A model generated the notes under the pieces. That model worked only from the letters and a program-made list of their open reading frames with translations, made no database searches and had not been told where the DNA came from. This document shows, piece after piece, positions 1 through 13,665 of a stretch of 64,000 nt of DNA. Position 1 is the first letter of the stretch. Every line of letters starts with the position of its first letter. Source of the stretch: Gongronella butleri (Eukaryota; Mucoromycota; Mucoromycetes; Mucorales; Cunninghamellaceae); contig JAIWZP010000027.1 of the NCBI GenBank assembly GCA_025201375.1, forward strand, positions 372,001 through 436,000, read 5' to 3'. Made by a program: the position numbers and the translations under genes.

Positions 1-2460
1 TTGAAATTTCGCCTTTTATTGCTGATTGCTCGTTAACGAGCGGCTGCACCCGGCTCTTTTTTTTACTATTTCGTTGGTTTCTTCCTGCGATCCTTCTTAT
101 GTGCAAGTTTGGAGCCTTTCTGGAGACCAGTTTTTTGATTTTGGTTTCGCGGTCCCGTCACGACTAAAATTTTGATTAGCATTTGACGCAATCAAATGCT
201 TTTTAACAGCAGCTTGATGAGGTCCATATGGGTATTCCAGTCGCCGGTTCACGTTGAGACGCGTTTGGGGATACCAAAAACACCCATGTTGCGCGATTCA
301 AGATGAAATCGCGAAAATTGCGAAAATTGGCTAAATCTTGTCCATTTCTCGTGATATGCATGATGCAAGGACTGCGAACTCGCTTGCTTTTGCTGTCTCC
401 AGGTTCTCTTCGCAAATCAGCCCTATTTGCGAGGCATGGAGACCATCAATGTTCGCAATTCGTGAGTTTTAAACAAAAATAACGCCATCACGACGATTTG
501 GTGGTTATTAAGCGTATTTACGGAGGCCCTATGCGCGTAAACACGTGCAAGCACGCTGAATGAGAAGAGGCAGCTACGAAACGCGGTTTTTTGCCCACAT
601 GAGAAGGATGCGTCTCAAAAAGACGAGTCTGTCTCAATTGCTTTTGATTCTTCCGCGCAATGCGATGCCCTGCGATCTCTGAGGCACGGTCGCTCTTTTA
701 ATCATGTCCGCAACAGGTGTTGGGGCAATTGTTTCTGTGCCTGGGCACAGTTCAACCTGCATCGGAGTACGAATTTAAGGCGACACAGCCATCTTTTTGC
801 CTACCGCAGCAACCAAGCTTCAACCAAGCACCATGTGGCATGCGCAAAATCGCCGCAGTTCTGCTGTTCATCTCAAAATTCATTCATTCTTCGCACTGGT
901 AGCTTTATCTCTTCTGAATCTTGTCAAGGAACACAAATCTCATGCGTCTGTTCAAAACAGACCCAGTGCACCTCTCTTTTTTTCTTTTTTGAAGCGTGTT
1001 GCGTCACGTGACGCGTTTGCCTTCGCTATTTTCTTTTTTTCTTTTTTTCTTTTTTTGCTGCTAGTACTTGTAAAATCCAGCGCGTTAAGGTATTTTTTTG
1101 CATCGAAATCGCACACGTTGGCATGTATTTATGCATTCGCTTTCTCATTTCTTGACTATATTCTCCTTGCTCTTTTACTTTTTGCTTTTGACATAATGGC
1201 CCTGGGCAAAAGAATGCGTCAACGCAGCGAGATTTTTTTTTTGAAGTTGCGTGTGCGTGGCTCAATGATTCTTGCTTGAGGCCATGATGGATGCAGGGGC
1301 TCAAGGCCGCCCCTGATTGGAGTGCACGCACTATTTGCTGAGAATCGATCGAATCACCTGCCATCACTGATCGTCACAAAAAAAAAAGGAAGCAAAAATG
1401 ATCAATCCACATGCAAAAGCCTAATATGGCTCTACTCATCATTTCCTGCACACCTATGGTCCTTGCACTGTTAGCACGTCTCACTTGCTTTAGCATCGAC
1501 ATTACAAAAAAAGGGCTTGAGTTCGAAACACGCAAAGCGCCATTTTTGTCCGTTTTACATGGCGCAAACGGACACAGTGCACCTTTTTTTCTTTTTTTTT
1601 TTCGTTGCAGAGCACGTGACATGATCAAGCTACCCCTTCTTTTTTTTTTTTTTTTGTGCCATCATCATGCCATTTTTTGCCATCCAGCATGTGAAATGAC
1701 GGACCATTGCGTAAAAAATTGCGAGTTCTATCTTTTGCGGACGGTGATATCTCTTTTTTCTCTTGATGCCTAGACTCCTTGATACCAGGAAAGCGCGCGC
1801 CGATCGCCAATTGATGTTTGAGGGGTATTTTGTTTTTTCTTCCACTGGTTCCTTTTTGCAATTTTGGCAACCATTCCCATCTGGCCATGTTATTCTTGCT
1901 CGTGGACGCGTCGTTGGAGCTCTGTGACGCGTTCATCCTGTGCAATCAGCAAGTGATTTTTTTCTAAAATTGCTGATTACTCGTCAAACGAACAAACGAC
2001 TTGCATTTGTCGCACTCGAATGTTAGTTGGCAGGTGCCCTATGAGTTCCACTCGGTCTTTTGCGCCAGAATTTCACGACTGGACGCGTGTGCGGGCATTG
2101 TGATTGTCTCGTTGGCGAAATTAAAGGTGTTAATACTACTTTTAGATTGTTTTTGACGCGTCAAAGCGCGGCTTTATGATATGCATGCTGACGCGTTTTC
2201 ATGCAAGAATTGACACGCATTAGGCGGCGCCGCAACGGGGCAAGCATGATTCTTGACAAAACACTTTTTTTTTATTTCAAATCAATGGGGAAGGAAAATA
2301 TGTAACTGGTGGTGAGGAGGATGGGGATACGGGGCAGGCGTAGGCACAAATATGGTTGGTAAAATCGTAAAAAGGAAGAAAAACGTGAGAGGGGCAAGAT
2401 GACAGAGGGGGAAAAGGAGCGAAAAAAAGGGGATTTTCTAGGTTGACTTTTTTTTTGTTT
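1..2460. other. Gene-free left end
   Basis: I see no supportable gene here. The stretch is rich in T-runs and in the word ACGCGT (for example near 1012, 1915, 2155 and 2190). The open frames present are short, have no recognisable motif and often consist of translated homopolymer. A gene ending just outside the window on the left cannot be excluded. Confidence 0.6.
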
Positions 2461-4572
2461 CTATCCCACGGTGTATTCATCGGTGGTGAGGAGGATTTCT
2501 TTGGAGAAGACGGCGGGGGCATTGGCTTCAAGGTTGGTGACATCCAAGACGTCGACGCCACAGACCAGCCGTTCGGCAACAAAAGTGGCCGCCACAGGGA
2601 AGAAGCCGTTGGCATCAGAGCCGGGAATAGTGCACTCCAACAAGCCGGACTTGTTGTTGGCATTGATCACAGGCAGCTGCCATTCGAGCACGTGGCGCTG
2701 CGCATCGACATAGTAATTGCCGTCCACTTGATGGACCGTGGCCGTGGGCTCCGCTCTAAAGAAAGAAAAAGAATAAAAAAAATAGAAAAGGTGAATCCAA
2801 TTGGAACATAAACTGGGATATTAAAGAGACAAACATGTACGGCAGAGGGATCGAGATGACCACGTCGCGCAGCTCCAAATGATCGGCTTCCAATTCGTAT
2901 TCTATGTTGACGTCGCACGTGCCATTATCCGCGGGTGAGGGCCAGCAATTGACTAGTTGAAAAAAAGAAAAGAGTGTTAAGTCCCAGTTATTGGCTTTCC
3001 GAGGAGCGCGTCTTTACTTGACAGAGGCACGGCGGTCTCGTCTTGGGAGGCGAATTTCCATCTGACGACCTCGAGATTCTGATTGGCGGGGAAGGCACGC
3101 GCGGTGTCGCGCATCTGGACGGCTTTTTCGTTCTTGAAGACGTTTTTGTCGACGTTGGGGTGGGTCTTGAATTGGATGGCGGGGTCGTCAATAGCCTCGA
3201 GCTGTAGACGGATGCGGCCCATGCTCGCGTCCGCGATCTTGAGCGTCAGCACACCCTTGACGTCCAATTGCTCCAATCCGCCGTCCACATTGGCCAACAT
3301 GGACACGCGCTCCTCGATCGACACGTGGACACTGCAAAAAAAAAAGTAGAAGAAATGGGACAAAAATGAGAAAAAACGAGAAAAAACACGAGAAACACGA
3401 GAAATAGAGCGGCCACCCTTCCTTACTTTTCGTGGTGTGCTTGGCTAGGAGCTGCGGGTTGTCGTGTGCCTGCGATGGGTCGGGGGATTGGCTCCTCGAC
3501 CTCTGTTTTGATGGCCTCGAAAAGATCTGCGGTCTTTGGTTTGCGGCCGAGCTTCATGCCGCGAGCCTTGGAAGCGCCGCCAGCGGGCGGGGTCGAAGCA
3601 CGGCCGGCATTGCTGTTGTACGAGCCAGCATTGACAATGGTCGAGGCAGCAGGCTCGAGCGACGGCGAAAAGCGGCCGCCCATGCTGTTGCTGCTGAAAT
3701 TGCCCTGCATGAACCCTTGACCGCGCTTTGACGCCTCCTTGCGCTGCAAGTCGAACTGCTTGGCACGGCGCTTGAGCTCTTCCTTGGCCTCGCGCTCCTT
3801 GTTCTGCAAAATAAAAAGGGAAAGGGAAAGAAAACCGTAAAAAGTGAGACTTTTGACACTTTTGTGACATTTTCGTGGATTTTTTTTTTTTTTACGCGGG
3901 CAATGATCTCCTGGATTTTCTCCTCGTGGCTCTCCATGTCGATGTTGTTCTTGACTTGCGAGAGATTGACATTTTCTCTGTAGCCCTCGGAAATGATTTC
4001 ATCAAAGGCAAAGAGCAGGTCAAACGCATTGTTGAGGATGTCGCGCTCGTCGCAAGATCGGCACGTGTCGGTCACGACGCGCGCAAACAAGTGCAGTGAT
4101 TCAATGTCTTGCAGAATGTTGCTCTACAATCGCGAAAATAAAGGAAATCAGCGAAAAAAATCGTGTCTAGATGGATTTCATTCGTGGCTGTCATTGGTTT
4201 TACCTGGCGATTGGTGATAAGCACCATGAACAGGTCCTCCAGGGGCTGGTAAACGTAGCGGACGTGCTCTGTTTCGACAGTGGTGTGCTGTTGGCCCGTG
4301 CCCGTCAGTTTGGGAAACGACGCAAGCAGGCCCTCGATACGGGATCGTTGGAATTCGCGGAACTGACGCGAGATGACCACTAAAGATGCCAAAAGAATCA
4401 AAGCATGTCAGCCCTGATGAACACGGTCGCCCAATTTTATTGTATTTTCGTGAAAACGTACCTTTGCCACTTTTGGTCACGATGGAGGCGGCCAATACAA
4501 CCTATGGGTGGAAAGTGGGGTGAATAAGCACAAATTGAATCTTTTTCGACGTGAAAGAATAGTGCGTACCAT
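2461..4572 (-). CDS. RET2: Coatomer subunit delta (delta-COP)
   Basis: Delta-COP is a subunit of the COPI coat that returns vesicles from Golgi to ER. I read eight exons: 4572-4570, 4501-4462, 4379-4204, 4123-3896, 3803-3427, 3331-3018, 2952-2841 and 2755-2461. They sum to 1545 nt, or 514 residues, close to the usual length of about 510. The N-terminal longin part has [13 protein letters not shown] and [17 protein letters not shown], followed by [18 protein letters not shown] basic linker ([18 protein letters not shown]) leads to a C-terminal mu-homology domain from about residue 275, with [11 protein letters not shown] and INCWPSP. The first coding exon holds only the ATG; this start is chosen because it joins in frame to [13 protein letters not shown], the expected family N-terminus. 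The gene is divergent from the Sir2 gene across about 240 bp. Confidence 0.95.
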
Positions 4573-4811
4573 AGGAATGAAGCTGAGGTGGGTAAGAAAA
4601 TGAAGATGAAAAGAAAAAAGCGTTCGTGAAAGAAGGCACGACGACCCACGTTGCCCAAAAGTCGCTTATGGCGGGTTTTGAAAAGGGGATCGTAATTCGA
4701 TTTGATTTGACAATGAGTGGCTGTGTGACTTTTTTCTTCACATTTTGGCTCGTTCTTTCTCCATTTCTCTTTCTTTTTGCCTTTTTTTTTGTCGATCCCC
4801 TCTCTCACACG
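4573..4811. promoter_or_regulatory. Shared divergent promoter, delta-COP and Sir2 genes
   Basis: The two start codons at 4572 (-) and 4812 (+) are only 239 bp apart and face away from each other. The interval must therefore hold both promoters and leaders. The Sir2 side ends in a CT-rich stretch, the usual leader type in this window. No clear TATA box was identified. Confidence 0.6.
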
Positions 4812-7346
4812 ATGAGCGCAAACACCAATGGCCAGTCCGAGACTGACGCGCCTCTCAAGCGGCCTGCCGACGACCTGCCACCATCGTGGCCATCCGGTAG
4901 CAATGACGCCAAACGTCCCCGTCTCGACGATGGTAAAAATAAAGAAATAAAAAAGCACTTGTTCCATTTTTTTTTTTTTGCCTGACCAATTTGTGTTTTC
5001 ATGCTTGTTTCCTTTTTTGGTCGCTTAGACGAGTCCAAGGACGTGTCGCACCCATATTTTGACGACGAATACAATGAGGAATCTGACGATGACTGGGATC
5101 AGGCGGCCAGCGACGGCATGGAGGATGCCTCTGACGAGGAATTGCTGCACCACGCCCTGCGCCTCGACCGCGAAGACCCGCAGCACCATCATGACTCCGA
5201 CCAAGAACGCGAAAACGACGACGATGAAGACCAAGTGGACGATATCATCTTGCGTACGCGTTTTATCAAGCAATTTTTGGTCCCGCTCATCATCTCGATT
5301 TTTTTTTATTCTCGTAGCATGGCAGAGCTTCACCGAGGAGGAAACGCAGGCCATCCTGGATGACGCGCGCGCCATTGGCATGATGAAATTTATGGAAAAG
5401 TACCTGATCGAGCGCAAAGAACCCGTTGCGCGTCTGCTCGAGGCGTTTGGGCTTGCCTTGGTAAAAGAGAGAGAAAAAAAAAGAGACCAAAAGAACGCGA
5501 CGCGCTTTTGTGTGACCTCGAGACGCGCCCATGTTTCATTGTTTTTTGATTTTTTTTGATTTTTTTCAGCCTCCGCGCGTGATTCTCGGGACCCCGGCGG
5601 TTGAATTGGCGCATGTGCTGCGCACGCTTGTAAACCGGTTCCTGCGTAAGCGTTTGCGCCTGGAAAATGTGAACACACTGGAAGATGTGGCCGGTTTGAT
5701 GCGCGATGCGCGCAAAATCATGATCGTCACTGGTGCTGGTGTGTCTGTTTCGTGCGGCATTCCCGACTTCCGCTCCGAGACGGGCATCTATTCACGCCTG
5801 CAGGAATTCCAGCTGGACGATCCGCAGCAAATGTTCGACATTGACTATTTTCGCGAGACGCCCGAGATCTTTTACTCGTTTGCCAAGGAACTGTACCCGA
5901 GCAATTACGAGCCGAGCCCCAGTCACATGTTTGTAAAGTGCGTCGAGGAAAAGGGCAAGCTGCTGCGCAACTACACTCAAAACATCGACACCCTCGAGCA
6001 CAAGACCGGCATTAAAAACGTCGTCAATTGTCACGGCAGCTTTGCCACTGCCAGCTGTGTCACCTGTGGCTACAAATGCGACGGCAAGGACATTGAGCAG
6101 TATATCTTTAGCCAGGTACACATCAATTGGCAAATGGCAAAAGAAAAAAAAGGGCGTCTCCTGATAATCGTTTTTTTTTTTCTTGTAGACCGTGCCGCCA
6201 TGCCCCAAATGCGCGCAACAAAAGGCCGAGGAACCGCCCAAACCTGCGCCTGCCGCGCCATCTAATTTTGACGGCGACGACGAGGATGATGATGACGCGT
6301 TTGACCCGCCACGTGGCGTTTCCATCATGAAACCGGTAAAAATCTCCATGATTTTGCGTTTTTGAAGCCATTTGGAAGGCAACAGAGGACATTTTCGGGC
6401 CAGAGCCGTCATTTCTTACACTGGTTTTTTTTTGGGGTGGAATAGGACATTACATTTTTTGGTGAAAAGCTCCCTGATGAGTTTGATCGCCTTCTGGCGA
6501 TTGACACGGAGCAGGTGGACCTTTTGATTGTGATGGGGTCGTCGCTCAAGGTGTCACCCGTGTCGGACATCATGACGCAGATCCCGCACCGCGTCCCGCA
6601 GATCCTCATCAACCGCACACCCATCACGCATATGACCTTTGACGTCCAATTACTCGGCAATTCCGACGACATTGTTCCTGAGCTATGCCGTATGCTGGGT
6701 TGGGACCTGCGTCATCCCAAATTGCCTGGCGGCAGCGCGCTGTCACCTGAAAGTATGGCCCTGGGCTCCGGAACGCCCGCTTCTGCCGAAGGCACCACTT
6801 CCACACCGGCATTGGCGCCTCTACCAGGCGCCCATGTGCCCGCTCCCGGCAAAATTTGGTCGTTTGTCCAAGACGGCCTCTATGTGTTCCCTGGCGCCGT
6901 TCTCGATGCACGTCTTTTTGACGCACAGAGGTAAAATCATAGGAAAGACACGGTTTTTTTTTTTTTTGGCTTCCATCTGACGTGTCAATTCTTTTTTTGT
7001 TACTTTCTTGCCTAGATGCGACGAGCGTGGGACGATTCATGATGACGACAGTGAGAGCGGCAGTGAAAACGATCACCGCATTCTCGATGCTGCCACGTCG
7101 GATGAGGATGAGGACGAAAACGATGAAATCGACGACCAACTGGCCGAGCTGGACCAGGACGACGACGATGTGGAGGCCGAAGACGAGGAGGACGATGATG
7201 ATGATGATGACATGGATGATGATTTGTCCGTGTCTGATGAGGATCCTTCTGGCGTTATTGAGGATGTGCCAATTCCTCCTCAAAGCGACGCGGACCCTGC
7301 CACCATGTCCTTTAGCGCGCCTGTCGTGCCCAAGGCGGACCCATAG
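4812..7346 (+). CDS. SIR2: NAD-dependent protein deacetylase, Sir2/SIRT1 class
   Basis: This is a class I sirtuin, which removes acetyl groups from histones and other proteins using NAD+. Seven exons (4812-4932, 5029-5253, 5318-5460, 5570-6115, 6189-6335, 6446-6930, 7016-7346) give 1998 nt, 665 residues. The NAD-binding segment GAGVSVSCGIPDFRS lies near residue 217, TQNIDTLE near 300, the catalytic histidine in NCHGSFATASC near 317, and GSSLKVSP near 424. The zinc module has CVTC and CPKC. Between CPKC and the following IMKPDITFFGEKLP block lies an extra run of about 35 residues, rich in Ala/Pro and then Asp/Glu. The C-terminus is strongly acidic from about residue 560. The order matches SIRT1/Sir2/Hst1 rather than Hst2. 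An AATAAA follows at 7549. Confidence 0.95.
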
Positions 7347-7548
7347 TTGCACCTTGCAGCACACCATTGCCACTCGATTCCTTCCATTCCTTCCATTCGC
7401 GCCCAATTCCTCCAACTTGCGCCCAAATTTCCTTTTGTACCCTTTTTCTTTGTCTCTAGTTCATCCTAATTGACTTCTTGTAAATACTACCTCCTGCGAG
7501 CCCCTTGACGTGCTCTCAATTGCATTGCCATTTCTTCCAAAACCAAGC

Positions 7549-7554
7549 AATAAA
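7549..7554 (+). terminator. Polyadenylation signal of the Sir2 gene
   Basis: An AATAAA hexamer lies about 200 nt after the Sir2 stop codon and before the leader of the p24 gene. It is the best 3'-end signal in the 380-bp gap between the two genes (7347-7729), which otherwise holds only CT-rich leader sequence. Confidence 0.5.
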
Positions 7555-7729
7555 AAGTGCTCTTGGAAAATCACCCAGCAACAAAATTACTGCTTTGGCC
7601 GATGAAATGGGCCAATGGCAACGAAAAAAGTGGCCACCTTTCAAAATCAGCATGGCCTCTTTCCCAATTTCTATTTTTTTGCCCCTTTCTCTTTTTTCTT
7701 TTACTTCTTTTTTCTCATTTCATCTGACG

Positions 7730-8627
7730 ATGCGTTCTCGTGCCTTGTTGTGGGTGGCCGCGGCGCTTGTGACGTGCGCGTCTGCCATCAAGTTTGATCT
7801 CATTGCCGCGTCGGATCAGGACCAGGACGTTCATCGTCGCTGTTTTGCGCAATACGTGCCAAAGGATACCAAAGTGTTGGTCACGGTCAACGTCGGCGAG
7901 GGCTATAACCAGCGCGTCGATTTCGAGGTAATTGCTCCCCCCTTCTCTCTCTTGGACCCATAGCATGCTCACTGTGTGCCCCTTTTTTAGATTTTCGAGA
8001 CCGGCGAGCATCCTAATGTGTTTGCTAAAAAGAAGGATATCAAAAACGAGCTTGTCAATGCCTTTGACACCCTGCAGGACGGCGACGTGAACATTTGCTT
8101 CTTCAATCACTTGGATGAAGGTAACACAAAGAGCATTGCAAGGTTGCCATCGCGTAGCCATGGCAAAAGGGAAGAAATGGGCACAAGAATGACAAATCCT
8201 TTTTTTCTCGTCTTTCCAGGCTTTGTTCCCTCTCAGCAGCTGTCGCGCGAGGTGGAGGTGGAGGTGAATGTGGGTTCGGAGGCCAAGACGATCGAGGAAA
8301 TCACCAAGAACAAGCATTTGCCCAACCTCGAGGAACAGACGCGCGTCTTGGAGGCGATGGTCAATGACATCCTCAATGAAATGAACTATTTGAAAATCCG
8401 CGAGGCACGCATGCGCAATACCAATGGTAAACCCCGCGCATGAAGACCCAGCAACGACATGAAAACCAGACCACTCACGTTGCTTTTTTGCTTTTTGCTT
8501 TTTAGAATCCACAAACGAACGCGTCAAGTGGTTCAGCCTCATGTCGCTGTTCACCCTTATCAGTCTAGGGGTCTGGCAGATCTTGTACTTGCGCTCCTAT
8601 TTCCGTAGAAAGAGACTCATCGATTAA
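7730..8627 (+). CDS. ERV25: p24 family cargo receptor, Erv25/TMED10-like
   Basis: p24 proteins sit in COPI and COPII vesicles between ER and Golgi and help select cargo, for example GPI-anchored proteins. Four exons (7730-7927, 7991-8120, 8220-8426, 8506-8627) give 657 nt, 218 residues. A signal peptide ending near residue 19 (MRSRALLWVAAALVTCASA) precedes the GOLD domain. A coiled-coil region (LEEQTRVLEAMVNDI) is followed by one membrane segment (FSLMSLFTLISLGVWQILYL). The short cytosolic tail, YFRRKRLID, has the aromatic and dibasic signals used for COPI/COPII binding. Tail and length favour the delta (Erv25) subfamily. It lies two genes from a COPI coat gene, which is suggestive only. Confidence 0.93.
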
Positions 8628-8661
8628 GCATGTAATTTTGCGAATTTTTTGGCCAAAAAAC

Positions 8662-8667
8662 AATAAA
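8662..8667 (+). terminator. Polyadenylation signal of the p24 gene
   Basis: AATAAA lies 35 nt after the p24 stop codon. The kinase gene on the other strand ends at 8805, so the two genes converge within about 180 bp. Confidence 0.6.
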
Positions 8668-8804
8668 ATGGCGTAAATCAGTTGAATCTAGTGTTTATAG
8701 GTGGTAAAAGATGGGCGGTCTACAATAATCAAGGTGTAGGGAGGAGAGAGAGAGAAAAAAAAAAGGGGGGGCGGAGGGGAAATAAAGAGGCGACGCGTCC
8801 GAGC

Positions 8805-10706
<1,902 letters not shown>

Positions 10707-12170
10707 GATGGAAGGGCTATCAAAAATTGGCAAAAAAACAAAGAACAAAAAGAAAAAATAGAAAAATAGAAAAAAAGGGGAAAAGGATGCGGGGATGGAA
10801 CACGCTTTTGACCCCTTTTTGGTGCCGCTGTCATCCATTACAGTCTGGCCCGCCGCTCGGAGGCCATTTCCGTTTAGCCCGGCAACTTGAAGGCCAAATA
10901 TAATGCAACACAGACGCAATGTCAGTTTACGAATGCAACGCGGAACATCATTGCCAGACAACAACTCGCCGCAGCTCAATGGCAACCGCATGAATGATCC
11001 GCGCGTTTGAAAAAGCCCCAGCGCAATAAAATCAGCGGTCAAAAGAGCGAACGTCACGCTGCACCGATTTTTTTACTTGGACACGTGCCATGTTCTAGGA
11101 ATTCTGGACGTACGCACACGAGACCAAGGCCATTCAATTCCTAAAAAAAGCCCAAGCAATTTCTAATGTCTCGTACAGCGACAACATTTGCAGCAAAAAG
11201 CGCGTGAAATTGCATTGGCAATTTTATCAAATGTGAAGATGCCCACTTAACAACGAAATCCAACATATTGTAATAGCGAATACAGTAGAGAAAAGTGTTG
11301 CAGGACCCGTGGCTACGGAATGATCCCAAATCTACAGCCAATGCGACATGAATGCGTGAATTTGTCTAATGCACGGTAGATGACATGACAAGAATCATTA
11401 AATTTGCGATTTTCTTGGCGTCATCTATCATAGCAAATGAACTCCAAGGTTTACACTTTACAGTATTGCGGCCTCGTAATCATTGAAATGGCAGACGATG
11501 CCAGCGATCTCCAAAAATACAGTAAGAAAATCAATCGCGTCAGTCGTGGGAGCCATCATCATCTCATATAAATTCAATCACACGTGAAGTCATTCCGCAT
11601 GCATCGTTTCATGTCAATTTGCATCATGGGCATGCGCGCATGCCCCTGTCTCCTCTACAGCATGGTATTTATTACTTACCTACAGTATTAAAAAATCAGT
11701 CAGCAGCAAACACCCAAAAAAAATACGTAAATAAAAACACTAAGTACTGTATTTTCATTCGTTTGGGATTTTACACCACAAATAATAAAGCGTTTGGAAT
11801 GTGTATTTTAATTTTTGAATCACAGTGGACAGAACTCAAAACGTGACGCTGGTGTGAATTCAATGCATGAAGCATCGCGCTGCACTGCATAAAAACTTAC
11901 ACATTTACCTTTTTAATACCAAAATAATGCGTGTTTTTTCAGACTTTGCCGGCCTGCTGTTCCTCTAGAAAAAATTTTACAGCCTGCCAGCCCGCTAATG
12001 AAAAATGCGTCACAACTTGAACTACAGCCCTGTGCTCCAGACGGACCCGCCCGATTTTTTTTCGACTCGAAAATGCCAAAAACTGCATACTGTAGTTGTA
12101 CTATTATTTTGCATTCATCTGGCCATCTGCATGGTCGACTCCGCTCAAAATCAGCTGTATCGCATTCAAC

Positions 12171-12349
12171 GCAAAAATTGCAACAAAAAGCTTAAACCCC
12201 CAAAGCGCTACTACGACCACTTTTGAAAAATTCAGGGGTCACTCAGGGGTCACACATTTCAATCTCAGAAAATGCCAAATTTGGGAAATTTCGAACTCCG
12301 AGTGATCAATGCATCCCAAACAGGTCACTCCGACAATTTGCTATTGGCT
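12171..12349 (+). repeat. Dispersed repeat A, copy 1
   Basis: About 180 bp that match 58561-58742 in the same orientation, with scattered substitutions and small indels. Shared blocks include GAAAAATTCAGGGG, AAATGCCAAATTTGGGAAAT and GTGATCAATGCATCCCAAAC. The identity is visible by eye and ends near TTTGCTATTGGCT in both copies. No coding potential or terminal repeats were seen. It may be a short non-autonomous element or part of a larger one. Confidence 0.8.
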
Positions 12350-12906
12350 CACATAAAGGCAGGTTGCTCCAACGTAGGGAAACTGTCCAAAGAGTGACGC
12401 ATGAACGGCGATCGACTGAGAAAAGTGCCTACTTTGGTCAAGATGTTTTTACAAAAATTTATAAAGGTTCGACACTTCAAATAAGGTGCGTGGATTGCAT
12501 GGAGTTTTTATTTTTTACTTAATTTTTTAATTTTTTATTTCGCATATTTTGTTGTGCGCTGAGCCGCTGACCGCTGACCGCGCTGAGTGCGCGCGGTGGG
12601 CTGCATGCAGCCTCGTGGTGACATCATGATGATGACCTATGCAAAAAGTTAAAACTTACTCAGAAAATGACACCCGTCGTCGTCTAGGTACCATATTGCG
12701 TTGCTTTCGATACTGAGTACGTGAGTAGGTGTCGTCGTCATTTTTATCGCGATCTAGGATCTACGTTCTACTACTATCATAGAACCGGTATACAGTACGT
12801 CCTGGAACTACAGTATTTTATATTATTTCAAGATTTTGGTGATGATGCGCGTCGCCGTGCGTCGTGAAATAGCAACGGTGCAAGACGACGGTAGTACAGT
12901 ACTAGT

Positions 12907-13665
12907 CAAAACACGCACGTGCCAGCTGTGCGAGTCAAAATAAAGGCTTGCTTGCTGCGCAGGAGTGCAGCATTCAAAGACTTCAACAAGAAGACCTCGT
13001 CGGAGAGGGCGCTGATGATGAGCACATACCACCGGTACAGTACACCGGACGCGCCACAACAATGCTGCAGCGCAACAGCAACTACAGTACAACCCGCCGC
13101 GGATGGAATCTGCTGCTGCCTGCTGATGATATAATCATACTACTGAAATACCGGTATCACAAATACTGTAATCATACCGTACAAGCAAGCAAGGCGCGCG
13201 GACAATTTGAGGAGCTTGCTTGTTTTTTTGCCCGAAGTGCAATGTAAGTACTGTATCATACCATACTGTAGAGATTTTTGACTCAAACGGCCCGGCGCGG
13301 TTGTTCTGATGATGGAAGTACCTCAAAACTTACTTGAATAGCCATTTTGCCACACTGGCCGATGAAAAATTAAATTTAGAATTGAATAAAAAAGTTGACA
13401 CACGGTGTATGTTAGTTTAATAAAATTTCGAGAATCACAATTTTTACGATACTGTATGTAATACAGTACGTAACCTACAGTACTTTACGTCAATACAGTA
13501 CAGGCAGTAATAATACGGCGAAGTGCGCGATGTCACAAGCTGTGTTGTTCAAGCCATGGATTACGCGAATGACAAAACTTGTTGCAGAGCGCATGAATCC
13601 TCAAGCAAAAAAAATTGATGGTCGGCATCATCCGAGGCGCTGCGCCAAGCAGCAGCCTCCAGCAG
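12907..13665 (+). pseudogene. Relic of an HNH-type nuclease gene (second copy)
   Basis: Two pieces of this stretch resemble the broken gene at 19515-20752. At 12907-13030 the block coding for TCQLCES and the following segment (TTCAAAGACTTCAACAAG versus TTCAAAGACTTGAAGATC) is recognisable. At 13530-13665 the 3' part is recognisable (CAAGCTGTG, then GCGAATGACAAAACTTG). The middle part, which in the other copy carries the HNH-like motif, is missing or replaced by TACAGTA-rich DNA. No frame is preserved. This is an old, degraded paralogue. Confidence 0.65.
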
